Shown: positions 18,837 through 28,390, counted from the stretch's first letter. The stretch: 64,000 nt of DNA from Methylobacterium marchantiae (GCF_022179405.1 NZ_BPQT01000007.1:48880-112879); one strand, 5' to 3'. A program made the numbers and translations. The notes: generated by a model not told the origin, from the sequence alone.

Positions 18837-19316
18837 TCTTGCTCGGTGATCTGTGGAATCGGTCCAACCATCATGCATCAAAATTCAAGGCATACAATAT
18901 ACCACGGATTAAAATTCTATATGGTTCGTGTAGCAGCCCTGACGGGCACCGCCGCCCAATACGTGATGAGTGTTGCTGGATCGCCGCGTCGGTAACGCGA
19001 CCGGCCGCTGAAGGGGCGAAGAGATAAATCCACAGGGCCGATCACTGATTGCGGCCTTCGATCCTACAAGTGGTGGCGATTGAACCTAACGTCGCGTGCC
19101 ACGCCGTGGCCTCAAGTGGACTGGCAGATCGCGATCCCAAGATGACGGACCTACTGCGACCGAATATAAGAAATTAGTATTTAGACATAAAACAATTCTA
19201 AAAGATAATTGTTGCATATAATCTAGCTTATTTGCCAGATGATTTCCGAACACGATTTGGAGAGCAGCTTCTTTTAATGCCTCCAATCTAAGAAAATCTA
19301 GAAATTGGGTCTCCTC
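18837..19316. other. AT-rich intergenic region upstream of the TonB receptor
   Basis: About 480 bp between divergent genes. No convincing ORF; a 78-codon minus-strand frame at 19086-19322 has no features. The part from about 19150 to 19300 is AT-rich and holds the promoter candidate listed separately. Confidence 0.5.
19191..19222 (+). promoter_or_regulatory. Dyad and -10 box upstream of the siderophore receptor
   Basis: AACAATTCT-N5-ATAATTGTT (19191-19213) is a dyad with perfect 7-bp outer arms. It is followed by a consensus -10 hexamer TATAAT at 19217-19222. The dyad would cover the -35 region, the usual place for a repressor. The downstream gene is an iron-uptake receptor, so an iron-responsive regulator is plausible. 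The sequence does not clearly match a Fur, RirA or Irr box. Confidence 0.4.
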
Positions 19317-21656
19317 GTGCATCAGCTTTCGCTAAATCATCGCGATCAGGCAACGCTATCTGCCAAGCGCAGCCGCGCTATACTCGTCATGCTCTCAAGC
19401 GTGGCCATGTTTGCCATTCTGTCGAAACCAGTCTTGGCGCAGGGGGCTGACCACGCCGTCACGCTCGATACCTTGTCGGTCGACGGTGCCGGGGGTCGAC
19501 CGAGCGCGTCGGGAACGGATGTCGGCGGCCCCGTCGGGCCGGTCAGAGGCTATACGGCGACCCGGAGCGTCGTCGGCGCCAAGACGGACACGCCTATTCT
19601 CGAGACCGCCCAGTCGATTTCTGTCGTCTCCCGCAAGCAGATCGAGGATCAGAACGCACTGACCGTGAATCAGGCCCTGCGTTACACGCCCAGCGTGACG
19701 ACGGAGCAACGTGGTGGATCGGGCTCGACACGGCTGGAACAGTTCCTGATCCGAGGCTTCCAGGCCCCCCTCTTCCTCGACGGCATGCGCCTGCCGGGCA
19801 ACCGTGACGCAGGCCCTTCCGTCGATCCGTTCCGGCTCGAGCGCGTCGACATCATCAAGGGTCCGGCCTCCGTCCTCTACGGGCAGGCGGGCCCCGGCGG
19901 CATCGTCAACCTCGTCAGCAAGGTCCCGTCCTTTGTCCGCCATGGCGAGATCTTCGTGCAGGGCGGCAGCTACAGTACCGTGCGCGGCGGCATCGATGTC
20001 GGCGGGCCGATCGAAGGCGGAGGCGTGCTCGCTGACCAGTTCGCCTACAGGATCATCGCCGCGGGATGGGATGCCGACGGTCCGGCCAAGACCACCTCCA
20101 TCGAGCGAAGCTTCATCAATCCCAGCCTGACATGGCGTCCGTCATCGGATACCTCGCTGACGCTCATCGGCCTCTATCAGCGTGATCCGTATTCCGGCTA
20201 TTACGGCGCCCTGCCCGCCAAGGGCACGCTGTTCCCGTCGAATTTCGGCATCGCCAACGGGCCGCTCAGGCGTCTTCCGCGCGACTTCTACGACGGCGAC
20301 CCGAACATCGAGCGCTCCGATCGCACCCAGGCCTCGGCGACGTACATCTTCGATCACCGTTTCGACGAGGGCATCCGCGTCCACTCGGCCGGCCGCTTCC
20401 TGCGAACCCTCGGCGATTACCGCAGCCTTTACGACGCCACCTCGAACAACCTCGCCTGGGGCGGCCGCTTCCTCGGACGGGCAGCCGGCGGCACCAACGT
20501 GGCGATCGACGCCTTCACCAACGACAACAACATCGTGGCCGACTTCCAGACCGGCCCGGTCGCCCACACCATCCTCGTCGGGCTCGACCACCAGACGCTC
20601 TACACAAAGACGTTCAGCACGCCGTTCCCGGCCGTTCCGCAAAGCCTCGACCTCCTCAACCCGGTCTATGGGTTGCCCAACATCCCCTTCCCTGCCTTCT
20701 CGGGCTATTCCGACATCAGCTCTCACCAAACCGGCATCTACTTCCAAGATCAGCTCAAGGTCGATCGGCTGACGCTCACCCTCGGTGGGCGCTACGACTG
20801 GGTGAGACAGAGCGGGCCGACCCGGACGATCGCGGGCGCCCTCGTCAGCGATCAGGACGCGCCGAGCGAAGCCTTCACCGGGCGGGCGAGCCTGCTCTAC
20901 CTCTTCGACAGCGGCATCGCCCCCTATGTCAGCTATTCGGAGGCCTTCGAGCCGCAGTTTTCCGGGCAGATCTTCAACGGCGACCCGACCTTCGGCCGCC
21001 TTCCCGACCCGATCACCAGCCGGCAGTTCGAGGCCGGCGTGAAGTATCAGCCCCCCGGCACTGATATCCTGCTCACGGCTGCCGCCTTCGACATCAAGCG
21101 CCAGAACTCGCTCTCGCCTGACCTTGTGAACGGCCGAAGCTTCTCGGTGCAGAACGGCGAGGTCAGCGTTCAGGGCGTCGAGTTCGAGGCGCGGGCGAAC
21201 ATCACCGAGGATCTCACCGTCATCGGCGGGTTCTCTCTCATCGACGCCGTCAACTCCGCGGGCACCGCCACGACGCTCAATGAGACGACCCGCCAGACCG
21301 TGCCGCTCCTCGGCCTGCGCCCGATCCAGGTGCCGGACACCACGATCTCTCTCTTCGGCAACTATCAGGTCCGCCAGGGGATGTTCGCCGGCCTCGGCTT
21401 CGGCGGCGGCTTCCGTTACCTCGGCGGCTCGCAGGGCGATGCCGCCAACAGCATCAAGGTGCCGGCCAATCTCGTGGTCGACGCCGTCGCGTCCTACGAT
21501 TTCAGCTACCTGTCACCGACGCTGAAGGGCATGCAATTGCAGATCAACGCGCAGAACCTGCTCGACGAGACCTACGTGCAATCCTGTGCGTTCCAGGCCT
21601 GGTGCTGGTACGGCGCGCCTCGGACCGTGTTCGCCACGCTCAGGTATCGCTGGTAG
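19317..21656 (+). CDS. TonB-dependent siderophore receptor (FhuA/FpvA type)
   Basis: Outer-membrane receptor of about 779 residues. A signal peptide ends at KPVLAQG, followed by a TonB-box-like TLDTLSV. The plug domain has TPILETAQSISVVSRKQIED and RVDIIKGPASVLYGQAGPGG. A 22-strand barrel follows and ends in an aromatic residue (ATLRYRW). There is no STN domain, so it does not signal through an anti-sigma factor. The start is uncertain: GTG at 19317, TTG at 19305 or ATG at 19389. It is followed 27 bp later by a PepSY membrane protein. Confidence 0.88.
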   Translation: MHQLSLNHRDQATLSAKRSRAILVMLSSVAMFAILSKPVLAQGADHAVTLDTLSVDGAGGRPSASGTDVGGPVGPVRGYTATRSVVGAKTDTPILETAQSISVVSRKQIEDQNALTVNQALRYTPSVTTEQRGGSGSTRLEQFLIRGFQAPLFLDGMRLPGNRDAGPSVDPFRLERVDIIKGPASVLYGQAGPGGIVNLVSKVPSFVRHGEIFVQGGSYSTVRGGIDVGGPIEGGGVLADQFAYRIIAAGWDADGPAKTTSIERSFINPSLTWRPSSDTSLTLIGLYQRDPYSGYYGALPAKGTLFPSNFGIANGPLRRLPRDFYDGDPNIERSDRTQASATYIFDHRFDEGIRVHSAGRFLRTLGDYRSLYDATSNNLAWGGRFLGRAAGGTNVAIDAFTNDNNIVADFQTGPVAHTILVGLDHQTLYTKTFSTPFPAVPQSLDLLNPVYGLPNIPFPAFSGYSDISSHQTGIYFQDQLKVDRLTLTLGGRYDWVRQSGPTRTIAGALVSDQDAPSEAFTGRASLLYLFDSGIAPYVSYSEAFEPQFSGQIFNGDPTFGRLPDPITSRQFEAGVKYQPPGTDILLTAAAFDIKRQNSLSPDLVNGRSFSVQNGEVSVQGVEFEARANITEDLTVIGGFSLIDAVNSAGTATTLNETTRQTVPLLGLRPIQVPDTTISLFGNYQVRQGMFAGLGFGGGFRYLGGSQGDAANSIKVPANLVVDAVASYDFSYLSPTLKGMQLQINAQNLLDETYVQSCAFQAWCWYGAPRTVFATLRYRW

Positions 21657-21683
21657 CGCAGAACGTCTCGAGGGCATGACGCC

Positions 21684-23270
21684 ATGAAGAACGGCTTTCG
21701 CCAATCCATGGCCTGGCTGCACGCCTGGTCAGGCCTCGTCGTGGGCTGGGTCCTGTTCGCGGTCTTCGTCACCGGGACGGCCAGTTACTACCGCACCGAC
21801 ATCACGGCCTGGATGCAGCCGGAACTCACCCGCGAGGCGGCGCTGGCCGGATCGCAGACCGCCCTCGACCTGCCCCGCGCGGCCGAGATCGGGATCGCTC
21901 ATCTCCAGACCCATGCCGTGGGCGCACGGTCCTGGTTCATCGGCCTGCCGCAGCCTGACAAGCCGGTCATCGATCTGTTCTGGCGGATGAAGCCGGGCGC
22001 GCCACCCGGCATCGCCCGGCTCGATGCACGGACGGGCGAGCCGGCGGTCATGAGGGATACCAAGGGCGGGGACTTCCTTTATCGCTTCCATTTCGAGCTG
22101 CACCTTCCGCCGATCTGGGGCCGCTGGATCGTCGGAATCTGCGCGATGATCATGCTGGTGGCGCTCATCAGCGGCATCGTCACCCACCGGCGCATCTTCG
22201 CCGATTTCTTCACCCTGCGCCGGGACAAGTCCGCCCAGCGCGGCTGGCTCGATGCGCACAACGTCACCGGCGTGCTCGCCCTGCCGTATCACCTGATGAT
22301 CACCTATACGGGCATCGTCACCCTGGCGATGATGTACATGCCCTGGGGCGTCACCGCCGCGTATAACGGCGATGCGACGCGCTTCTACGCCGAGACCGCC
22401 CAGATCACGACGCAGCGCCCGCCCGTGGGCCAGCCCGGAACCCTGGCCCCGATCGGGCCGATGGTCGCCCGCGCCGTGGCGACGATCCACGAACCGCTCG
22501 AACGCGTATCCATCGTCAATCCGGGCGATGCCAGGGCCACCGTGATCGCGATCTTCGAGGAGCCGCACGGGCTCGCCCATCAGCATCCGCAGATCGCCTT
22601 CGACGGCACCACCGGCGAGGTCGTGGAGATCCTGCAGGGCGGGCTGAAGCCGGCCGCCAAGACCTTCACCACCATGGTCGGCCTGCACGAGGCGCATTTC
22701 GCGGGGCCGGCCCTGCGCATCCTGTTCTTCCTCTGCGGCCTGATGGGATGCGCCATGGTGGCGACCGGCCTCGTCCTGTGGTCGGTGGCCCGGCTGCCGA
22801 AACCCGGCGAAACGTCGTTCCTCGGTCTGCGCGTGGTGCAGGCCCTGAACATCGGCACCGTCATCGGCCTGCCGGGGGGGATCGCGGTCTATTTCCTCGC
22901 CAACAGGCTGCTGCCGCTCGGGCTCGCCGGTCGCGCCGATTGGGAGATCCGCGCGTTCTTCGGCGCCTGGGCGGTGATGACCGTCGTTCCGCTCTTCCGG
23001 CCCCACCGGGCCGCCTGGCGCGAGATGGCGATCACCGCCGCTTTCCTGTTCCTGGCCGTCGCCCTGGCGGATCTGGTCACCGCCGCGGCACCGTCGCCGA
23101 GCGCCTTGCTGCGGCACGATCCGCGCTTTCTCTGGTTCGATGCCGCCATGGTCGCCCTCGCCGGATTGTTCGCGCTCTGCGCGCACAAGGTGGCGCAGTT
23201 CAAGACGCAGAGGCGGACGAAACCCGCGATCGTCGACAGGGGGGGATCGAGCGCGCCGAGGACGGCCTGA
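21684..23270 (+). CDS. PepSY-associated membrane protein, putative ferric-siderophore reductase
   Basis: 528 residues starting KNGFRQSMAWLHAWSGLVVG, the hallmark first helix of PepSY_TM proteins. Further helices lie near residues 155-170, 195-225, 345-370, 390-410 and in the last 100 residues. Conserved His in HAWSG, HFELHLP, LDAHNVTG and GLHEAHFAGP can ligate heme. Such proteins downstream of siderophore receptors are thought to reduce ferric siderophores. The gene order and 27-bp spacing indicate an operon with the receptor. Confidence 0.8.
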   Translation: MKNGFRQSMAWLHAWSGLVVGWVLFAVFVTGTASYYRTDITAWMQPELTREAALAGSQTALDLPRAAEIGIAHLQTHAVGARSWFIGLPQPDKPVIDLFWRMKPGAPPGIARLDARTGEPAVMRDTKGGDFLYRFHFELHLPPIWGRWIVGICAMIMLVALISGIVTHRRIFADFFTLRRDKSAQRGWLDAHNVTGVLALPYHLMITYTGIVTLAMMYMPWGVTAAYNGDATRFYAETAQITTQRPPVGQPGTLAPIGPMVARAVATIHEPLERVSIVNPGDARATVIAIFEEPHGLAHQHPQIAFDGTTGEVVEILQGGLKPAAKTFTTMVGLHEAHFAGPALRILFFLCGLMGCAMVATGLVLWSVARLPKPGETSFLGLRVVQALNIGTVIGLPGGIAVYFLANRLLPLGLAGRADWEIRAFFGAWAVMTVVPLFRPHRAAWREMAITAAFLFLAVALADLVTAAAPSPSALLRHDPRFLWFDAAMVALAGLFALCAHKVAQFKTQRRTKPAIVDRGGSSAPRTA

Positions 23271-23389
23271 GCGCCAAAGCGAAAGCCGGAGCAAGAACCG
23301 GGATGCGATCTCCGGTCTTCGAGGCCAGGATGGTGACATGACACGGCGCCTCCTCTGCGCCATCGTCCTTCGGTCAGGAGATCGACGTC

Positions 23390-24502
23390 ATGTCCGTCGC
23401 CAAACTCATGCCCGCCGCAGGCAGCGATCCCCGCGATCCCGAGACCGGCGATGCGGAGACCGGCGATGCGGAGAAATGGGCCGCCCTCGCGGCCCGCGAC
23501 GCGGCCGCCGATGGCAGCTTCGTCTACGCGGTGCGCACCACCGGCGTGTATTGCCGTCCGAGCTGCCCCGCCCGCCCGGCATTGCGCGAGAACGTCAGCT
23601 TCCATGCCGGCTGCGCCGAAGCCGAGGCCGCCGGGTTCCGGGCCTGCAAGCGCTGCCGGCCCGACGAACCGACCCTCTCTGCGCGCCGGGCCGAGGCGGT
23701 CGCCCATGCCTGCCGCCTCATCGACGAAGCCGAGACGATGCCCGGCCTCGAAGTCCTGGCGAAGGCGGCCGGCCTCAGCCCGTTCCACTTCCATCGGGTA
23801 TTCAAGGCGGCCACCGGCGTGACGCCGAAGGCCTATGCGGCGGCGCGGCGTGCGCAGGATCTCGCCTCGGGCCTTAGACGGGCGAAGTCGGTCACGCAGG
23901 CGATCTACGACGCGGGCTATGCGTCACCGAGCCGGTTCTACGCCGAAGCCGCGGGGCGCCTCGGCATGGCGCCGAACACCTATCGCCGAGGGGCCGAGGG
24001 CGTCACGATCCGCTTCGCCATCGGCCAATGCGCGCTCGGCGCCATCCTGGTGGCGGCCACCGCCAAGGGCGTCTGCGCCATCCTGCTCGGGGACGATCCC
24101 GACATCCTGGCCCGCGACCTCCAGGATCGCTTTCCCAAAGCCGAGCTGATCGGCGGCGAGCGCGCGTTCGAGGCCTGGATGGCCCAGGTGGTGGGATTCG
24201 TCGAGGCGCCCGCAAGCGGCCTCGACCTGCCGCTGGACATCGGCGGTACCGCCTTCCAGCAGCGGGTCTGGGAGGCCCTGCGCCGGATTCCCGTCGGCAC
24301 CACCGCGACCTATGCGGACATCGCCCAAGCCATCGGCGCGCCGGCGGCGACCCGTGCCGTGGCACGGGCCTGCGGCGCCAATCACATCGCGGTGGCGATC
24401 CCCTGCCACCGCGTGGTCCGCTCGGATGGGTCGCTCTCTGGCTATCGCTGGGGCGTCGAGCGCAAACGCGAGTTGCTGGTGCGGGAAGGCGCCCGGAGCT
24501 GA
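23390..24502 (+). CDS. ada: Bifunctional Ada protein: DNA methyl-phosphotriester/O6-methylguanine methyltransferase and activator
   Basis: 370-residue adaptive-response protein. The N-terminal zinc domain holds the four Cys in VYCRPSCPAR (55, 59) and CKRCRP (86, 89), of which the first accepts methyl from phosphotriesters. An AraC-type DNA-binding domain follows (about 100-195, FHFHRVFKAATGVTPKAY). The C-terminal O6-alkylguanine transferase domain has the acceptor motif IPCHRVV (Cys339). AGGAG lies 9 nt before the ATG. The N-terminus has a short tandem repeat (ETGDAETGDAE). No alkB lies downstream. Confidence 0.95.
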   Translation: MSVAKLMPAAGSDPRDPETGDAETGDAEKWAALAARDAAADGSFVYAVRTTGVYCRPSCPARPALRENVSFHAGCAEAEAAGFRACKRCRPDEPTLSARRAEAVAHACRLIDEAETMPGLEVLAKAAGLSPFHFHRVFKAATGVTPKAYAAARRAQDLASGLRRAKSVTQAIYDAGYASPSRFYAEAAGRLGMAPNTYRRGAEGVTIRFAIGQCALGAILVAATAKGVCAILLGDDPDILARDLQDRFPKAELIGGERAFEAWMAQVVGFVEAPASGLDLPLDIGGTAFQQRVWEALRRIPVGTTATYADIAQAIGAPAATRAVARACGANHIAVAIPCHRVVRSDGSLSGYRWGVERKRELLVREGARS

Positions 24503-24662
24503 CGGAGACGACGATCCGAGGGGCATCTCTTTCCAAGGAAGGCCCCAGAATGCCTTTGACGCCATCGCGGCTCGACTGTTAGATACCGATGGTGCACGAA
24601 CGGCACATGGCGGTACCGGGCGGATCTTATTGACCGCCAAGCCATTGCCATCGTTGGTGTTC

Positions 24663-24737
24663 GCGGGCGTAGTTCAGTGGTAGAACGTCAGCTTCCCAAG
24701 CTGAATGTCGTCGGTTCGATCCCGATCGCCCGCTCCA
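24663..24737 (+). tRNA. tRNA-Gly (anticodon CCC)
   Basis: Full cloverleaf: acceptor GCGGGCG pairs with CGCCCGC, the D-loop is AGTGGTA, and the anticodon stem TCAGC/GCTGA encloses loop TTCCCAA (anticodon CCC). The T-arm is GTCGG-TTCGATC-CCGAT. An encoded CCA follows at 24735-24737. It reads GGG codons. Confidence 0.95.
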
Positions 24738-24769
24738 CTCGATCCTTTGAAGTGTCGGCGTTGCCGATC

Positions 24770-25489
24770 CTATACGTCTGAAACCGGCGATCGACCGCGC
24801 AGGTCGGCGAGTGACCGGCGCTGGCGGCCTTCGTCGTCGAAATTCTCCGGTGCGAGCCAGGCCGTGAACGCCGCCCGCAGTCGCGGCCATTCCGCGTCCG
24901 TGACCGAGAACCACGCCGTGTCGCGCGAGCGGCCCTTGGTGACGATGGCGTTGCGGAAGATGCCTTCGAACGTGAAGCCGTAGCGCAGCGCCGCCGCACG
25001 GGAGGGCGCGTTGAGACTGTCGCATTTCCACTCGTAGCGGCGGTATCCGAGGGCGAAGGCGCGGCCCATCATCAGGGCCATCGCCTCGGTGCCGGCCGGA
25101 TGGCGGGCGAGGCCGGGGCCGAACTGGATATGCCCGACCTCGATACAGCCATGGGTCGGTTCGATCCTGAGATAGGCGGCCAGGCCGATCGCCCGCCCGC
25201 TCACGGCGTCGAGGATGGCATGGTGCATCGGGTCGCGGCTCGCAGCGATGGCCGCGAGCCTTGCGCGATACTCGGCCTCGTCCGCCGGCGGTTCCGCGGG
25301 CAGATAGGTCCAGCGCGCCGGATCATGGGCCAGGGCGGCGAAGAGGTCGCCCGCATGACGCTCGGCGTCGAGGGGCTCGATCCGGCAGAAACGGCCCTGC
25401 ATCGCGTCGCGCGGCGGCGGCAGGGGTGGGCTCCACTCCGCGAGGGCCCGACCGATCGGCTGGCCGTACGGGTTCACCCGGTCGCTCAT
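24770..25489 (-). CDS. GNAT-family N-acetyltransferase (RimJ/RimL-like)
   Basis: 239 residues of the ribosomal-protein-acetyltransferase-like GNAT group, which uses acetyl-CoA. Features are a beta-strand start GRFCRIEPLDAERHAGDL, GHIQFGPGLARHPAGTEAM as the acetyl-CoA region, and YEWKCDSLNAPSRAAALRYG as the conserved end, followed by FEGIFRNAIVTKGRSRDTAW. The ATG at 25489 overlaps the PaiB stop by 4 bp, so they are co-translated. The acceptor is unknown. Confidence 0.88.
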   Translation of the reverse strand: MSDRVNPYGQPIGRALAEWSPPLPPPRDAMQGRFCRIEPLDAERHAGDLFAALAHDPARWTYLPAEPPADEAEYRARLAAIAASRDPMHHAILDAVSGRAIGLAAYLRIEPTHGCIEVGHIQFGPGLARHPAGTEAMALMMGRAFALGYRRYEWKCDSLNAPSRAAALRYGFTFEGIFRNAIVTKGRSRDTAWFSVTDAEWPRLRAAFTAWLAPENFDDEGRQRRSLADLRGRSPVSDV

Positions 25490-26124
25490 GCCCGCCCTCC
25501 CATCCCGTCGACGAGCTCCGCCATCGCATCCGCTCCGCCCGCATCCCGGCGCAATCCGGCGGCGACACCGGCACGGTCCGCCTCCGATCGGTTCTGGCTG
25601 ACCTTCCATTTGCCGGAGAGCTTCGCAATCGGAATCTCGATGCCGACGATTCCCCGGATCTGTGCCGCGGTGAAGGCCGGCGGTGCGTCCGACACCGCCC
25701 ATGGCGCGTCCCGCCCCGCCTCCCGCATCCGCGTCAGGTCGTCGATCTGGCGCCGCAGCCAGGCTTCGTCCTCGATCACGCGCGGGCGGCCCCGCACCTG
25801 GACGGTGGCGTAGTTCCAGGTCGGCACCACCTTCCCCGTCTCCCGCTTCGTCGCGTACCACGACGGCGTGACGTAGCGATCCGGCCCCTGGAACACGACG
25901 AGGCATTCGGGAAGCCCGTCGAGATCGCGCCATTGCGGATTGGCGCGGGCGAGATGGGCCCGGAGCGTGCCCTGGCCGCCCTCCTCCGTGTCGAGGAGGA
26001 AGGGAATCGGGTTCGCCATCAACCCGTTAGCCCCGGCGCTGACCAGGAGTCCGAGCGGACAGGCGCGGATGAGCGCCGCCTGTGTCTCGATATCGTCGGT
26101 CCTGAAATGTGGCGGCTCGTACAC
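25486..26124 (-). CDS. PaiB-like FMN-binding negative regulator
   Basis: 212 residues beginning VYEPPHFRTDD, the usual PaiB start. The body has the split-barrel flavin-binding fold: LMANPIPFLLD, HLARANPQWRDL, FQGPDRYVTPSWY, VPTWNYATVQVRG and SGKWKVSQNRSEADR. The GTG at 26124 is chosen over an ATG 19 codons upstream because AAGGA sits 7 nt before it and the N-terminus then matches the family. PaiB proteins are linked with repression of degradative genes and with an acetyltransferase partner, as here. Confidence 0.88.
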   Translation of the reverse strand: MYEPPHFRTDDIETQAALIRACPLGLLVSAGANGLMANPIPFLLDTEEGGQGTLRAHLARANPQWRDLDGLPECLVVFQGPDRYVTPSWYATKRETGKVVPTWNYATVQVRGRPRVIEDEAWLRRQIDDLTRMREAGRDAPWAVSDAPPAFTAAQIRGIVGIEIPIAKLSGKWKVSQNRSEADRAGVAAGLRRDAGGADAMAELVDGMGGRA

Positions 26125-26179
26125 GGAGGGTCCTTGACGGATCGACGTTGCGAGGTCCTCTCTCGACGGAAAGCGGATC

Positions 26180-27736
26180 ATGCGAAAGGTCCGCTTCTTT
26201 CAAGATGACTGGACCAGTTCGACGACCAACCGACGCCCTCCCGCCCCCTCGCTCCGCCTCGACCTCGATCCGCTGCCGGCCGGCCCGCTCCGCCGCGAGG
26301 ATGCGACCCTGCATGGCCGGGTGCGGGAGGCCCTGCGCCACGCGATCCTGTCGGGACGCCTGCCGCCGGGGCAGCGCCTGCCCTCGTCCCGCACCCTCGC
26401 CGAGGATCTCGGCTGCGCCCGCGGCACCGTCCTGCTCGCCATCGAGCAGCTCGTCGCCGAGGGCTACATCACCACGCGCCCCGGCTCCGGCACCCGTGTG
26501 GCCGAGACCCTGCCCGACGACCTCCTCGTCCCACGGGAAGCAGGACACCGCCCGCCCTCCTCCCTCGCGGAGCCGACGCTTTCGCGCAGGGGGGCGGCAC
26601 TGGCCTCGTCGCGAGGCCAGGACGAAGAGGCGCCGATACCCGATGCCTTCGCCCTCGGCCGGCCCGCCCTCGACGCCTTCCCGTTCGAGACCTGGGCCCG
26701 ACTGCTCCAGGCCGAGTGGCGCGCCGGCCCTCCCGCCCGGATCCATCCCCTCGGCGACCCGCGCCTGCGCCGGGCTCTCGCCGCCTACCTGTCGGCCGGC
26801 CGCGGGGTCGTGTGCGGCGAGGAATCGGTGATCGTCACCGGCAGCATCCGCCAGAGTCTGCGCCTGCTGGCGGAGCTCCTGCTGGAGCCCGGCGAGGCGG
26901 CCTATCTCGAGGAGCCGGGCTTTCCCGGCCTCGCCCATGCCCTGCACGCGGCGGGCCTGATCACCGTTCCGGTGCCATGCGACGCCGGGGGATTCTCGAT
27001 CGCGCGGGCGCGAATTCTCCAACCGGGAGCGCGGCTTGCGGTGGTCACGCCGGCACAGGGCCATCCCCTCGGAACGACGATGAGCCTCGAGAACCGCCTC
27101 GCTCTCCTGGCCTGGGCGGAGGCCCATGCCGGCTGGATCGTCGAGGACGATTACGACGGCGAATACCGCTATGCCGGGCGGCCGCTCGCCCCTCTCCACG
27201 CCCTCGATCGCGCCGGCCGGGTGCTCTATGTCGGCAGCGTCTCGAAGGTGCTCCTGCCGGCCCTGCAGATGAGCTACCTCGTCCTGCCCGAAAGTCTGGT
27301 GGAACCGGTGCGCCGCGCCCTCACGGGGAGCGGCGGATTCGCCTCCATCATCGGGCAGGGCGCCCTGGCGCGCTTCATCGACGACGGCCATTTCGCCACG
27401 CATCTGCGCCGGACGCGCCGTCTCTACGGGCAGCGGCAGGCCGCCCTCGTCGCCGCGGCGCGGGACCATCTCGGCGGGGTGCTGGAGGTTTCCCCGCGCG
27501 ACGGCGGGATGCATCTGGTGGGGCGGCCCGTCGCCGGCGCCGGGGCGGCATTCGACGAGGCCGGTGCCGTGGCGGCCTGCGCCCGAGCCGGGATCGCGAC
27601 GACGGCGCTCTCCCCGCATTTCGCCAACGGATCACGGGCCGAGCGGGGGCTCCTCCTCGGCTACGCCGCGGTGCCGGAGCGGGCGATCGCCCCGGCGGTG
27701 CGGCGCATGGCGGAGGCGTTGCGGGCGGAGCGGTGA
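26180..27736 (+). CDS. MocR/PdxR-type regulator (GntR helix-turn-helix fused to aminotransferase domain)
   Basis: 518 residues. The winged helix lies at about 45-110 (LRHAILSGRLPPGQRLPSSR, AEDLGCARGTVLLAIEQLVA). A fold-type-I PLP domain follows, with VEDDYDGEYRY and the PLP lysine in VGSVSKVLLPAL (Lys356). It is divergent from paiB with a 55-bp gap. MocR proteins regulate vitamin B6, GABA or taurine genes; no such target lies beside it. The divergent PaiB/GNAT pair is the obvious candidate. Confidence 0.88.
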   Translation: MRKVRFFQDDWTSSTTNRRPPAPSLRLDLDPLPAGPLRREDATLHGRVREALRHAILSGRLPPGQRLPSSRTLAEDLGCARGTVLLAIEQLVAEGYITTRPGSGTRVAETLPDDLLVPREAGHRPPSSLAEPTLSRRGAALASSRGQDEEAPIPDAFALGRPALDAFPFETWARLLQAEWRAGPPARIHPLGDPRLRRALAAYLSAGRGVVCGEESVIVTGSIRQSLRLLAELLLEPGEAAYLEEPGFPGLAHALHAAGLITVPVPCDAGGFSIARARILQPGARLAVVTPAQGHPLGTTMSLENRLALLAWAEAHAGWIVEDDYDGEYRYAGRPLAPLHALDRAGRVLYVGSVSKVLLPALQMSYLVLPESLVEPVRRALTGSGGFASIIGQGALARFIDDGHFATHLRRTRRLYGQRQAALVAAARDHLGGVLEVSPRDGGMHLVGRPVAGAGAAFDEAGAVAACARAGIATTALSPHFANGSRAERGLLLGYAAVPERAIAPAVRRMAEALRAER

Positions 27737-27751
27737 CGGCGGCCGGCCTCC

Positions 27752-27874
27752 GGATTGCGGAGCCCTTCGATACCGGATCGCAGAGCCCTTCGGTGCCGGA
27801 TCGCGGGGGCCTTCGGTACCGGATCGCGAAGCCCTTCGATACCGGATCGGGACGGCGTCGGTACCGGATTCCGG
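27752..27874. repeat. Tandem 23-nt repeat
   Basis: Five units follow one another directly: four of 23 nt and one of 22 nt, then a 9-nt partial unit. The consensus begins GGATCGCGGAGCCCTTCGAT and ends ACC. Unit starts are 27752, 27775, 27798, 27821 and 27844. Each unit contains GATACC or GGTACC next to GGATCG. It begins 15 bp after the regulator stop codon and lies between that gene and a pseudogene. Confidence 0.85.
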
Positions 27875-27897
27875 CCCGCCAAAGTGGTGATCGCCCC

Positions 27898-28390
27898 GAT
27901 CAGGCGGCTTTCGCGAAGCGGCCGAACGAGGCCGGGTCCTGGTCGAGATCGGCCACGTGGTCGAACAGCGACAGGGCCTCGATGAAGCGCCGCCCAGCGA
28001 GGTGGTCGACCACCGCCTGCGCGTTGCGGCTGTGGCGCTCGATGCGCAGGGCCACGATCTCCGGCCCCCGCGGGGTCAGGTAAGGCGTCGAGGGGCAGGC
28101 GGACGCGGGCGAGCAGGATAGAGGCGACGGGGCCGAGGGGCCTCGGTCCAGGCGGCGCCGTGATCGCTCGCATCCGGATTGGTGAGGGCGGGCTGGCGCC
28201 GGGGGGCGCCTCCCAGTCGAACCGGCCGCCGAGATATTTGATGATGGAATGGACCACGACGGCCGCGCCATGGTCGAAGGGCCGCGCCAGGAGCGGGGCG
28301 GCGGTGTTGTCGGCGATGAGCGGGATGCCGGAGCCCCGGCCGATCTCGGCCATCGCCGCGACAGGGAAGGCCGCCATCCATCATCTTCGG
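27898..28390 (-). pseudogene. Remnant of O-acetylhomoserine sulfhydrylase (MetY-like)
   Basis: Pieces of a Cys/Met-metabolism PLP enzyme in different frames of the minus strand. One frame carries IPLIADNTAAPLLARPFDHG and VVHSIIKYLGGR, which match the PLP-lysine region of MetY. After a frame change another carries VALRIERHSRNAQAVVDHL and IEALSLFDHVADL, which match the C-terminal domain. The N-terminal half and several internal segments are missing. A functional gene is excluded. Confidence 0.75.

Noticed and set aside
19086-19322. 78-codon minus-strand ORF in the TonB-receptor upstream region
   Set aside because: Lies in AT-rich promoter DNA and overlaps the receptor start; no features.
27752-27874. 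CRISPR array
   Set aside because: Units follow one another without spacers, so it is a simple tandem repeat.
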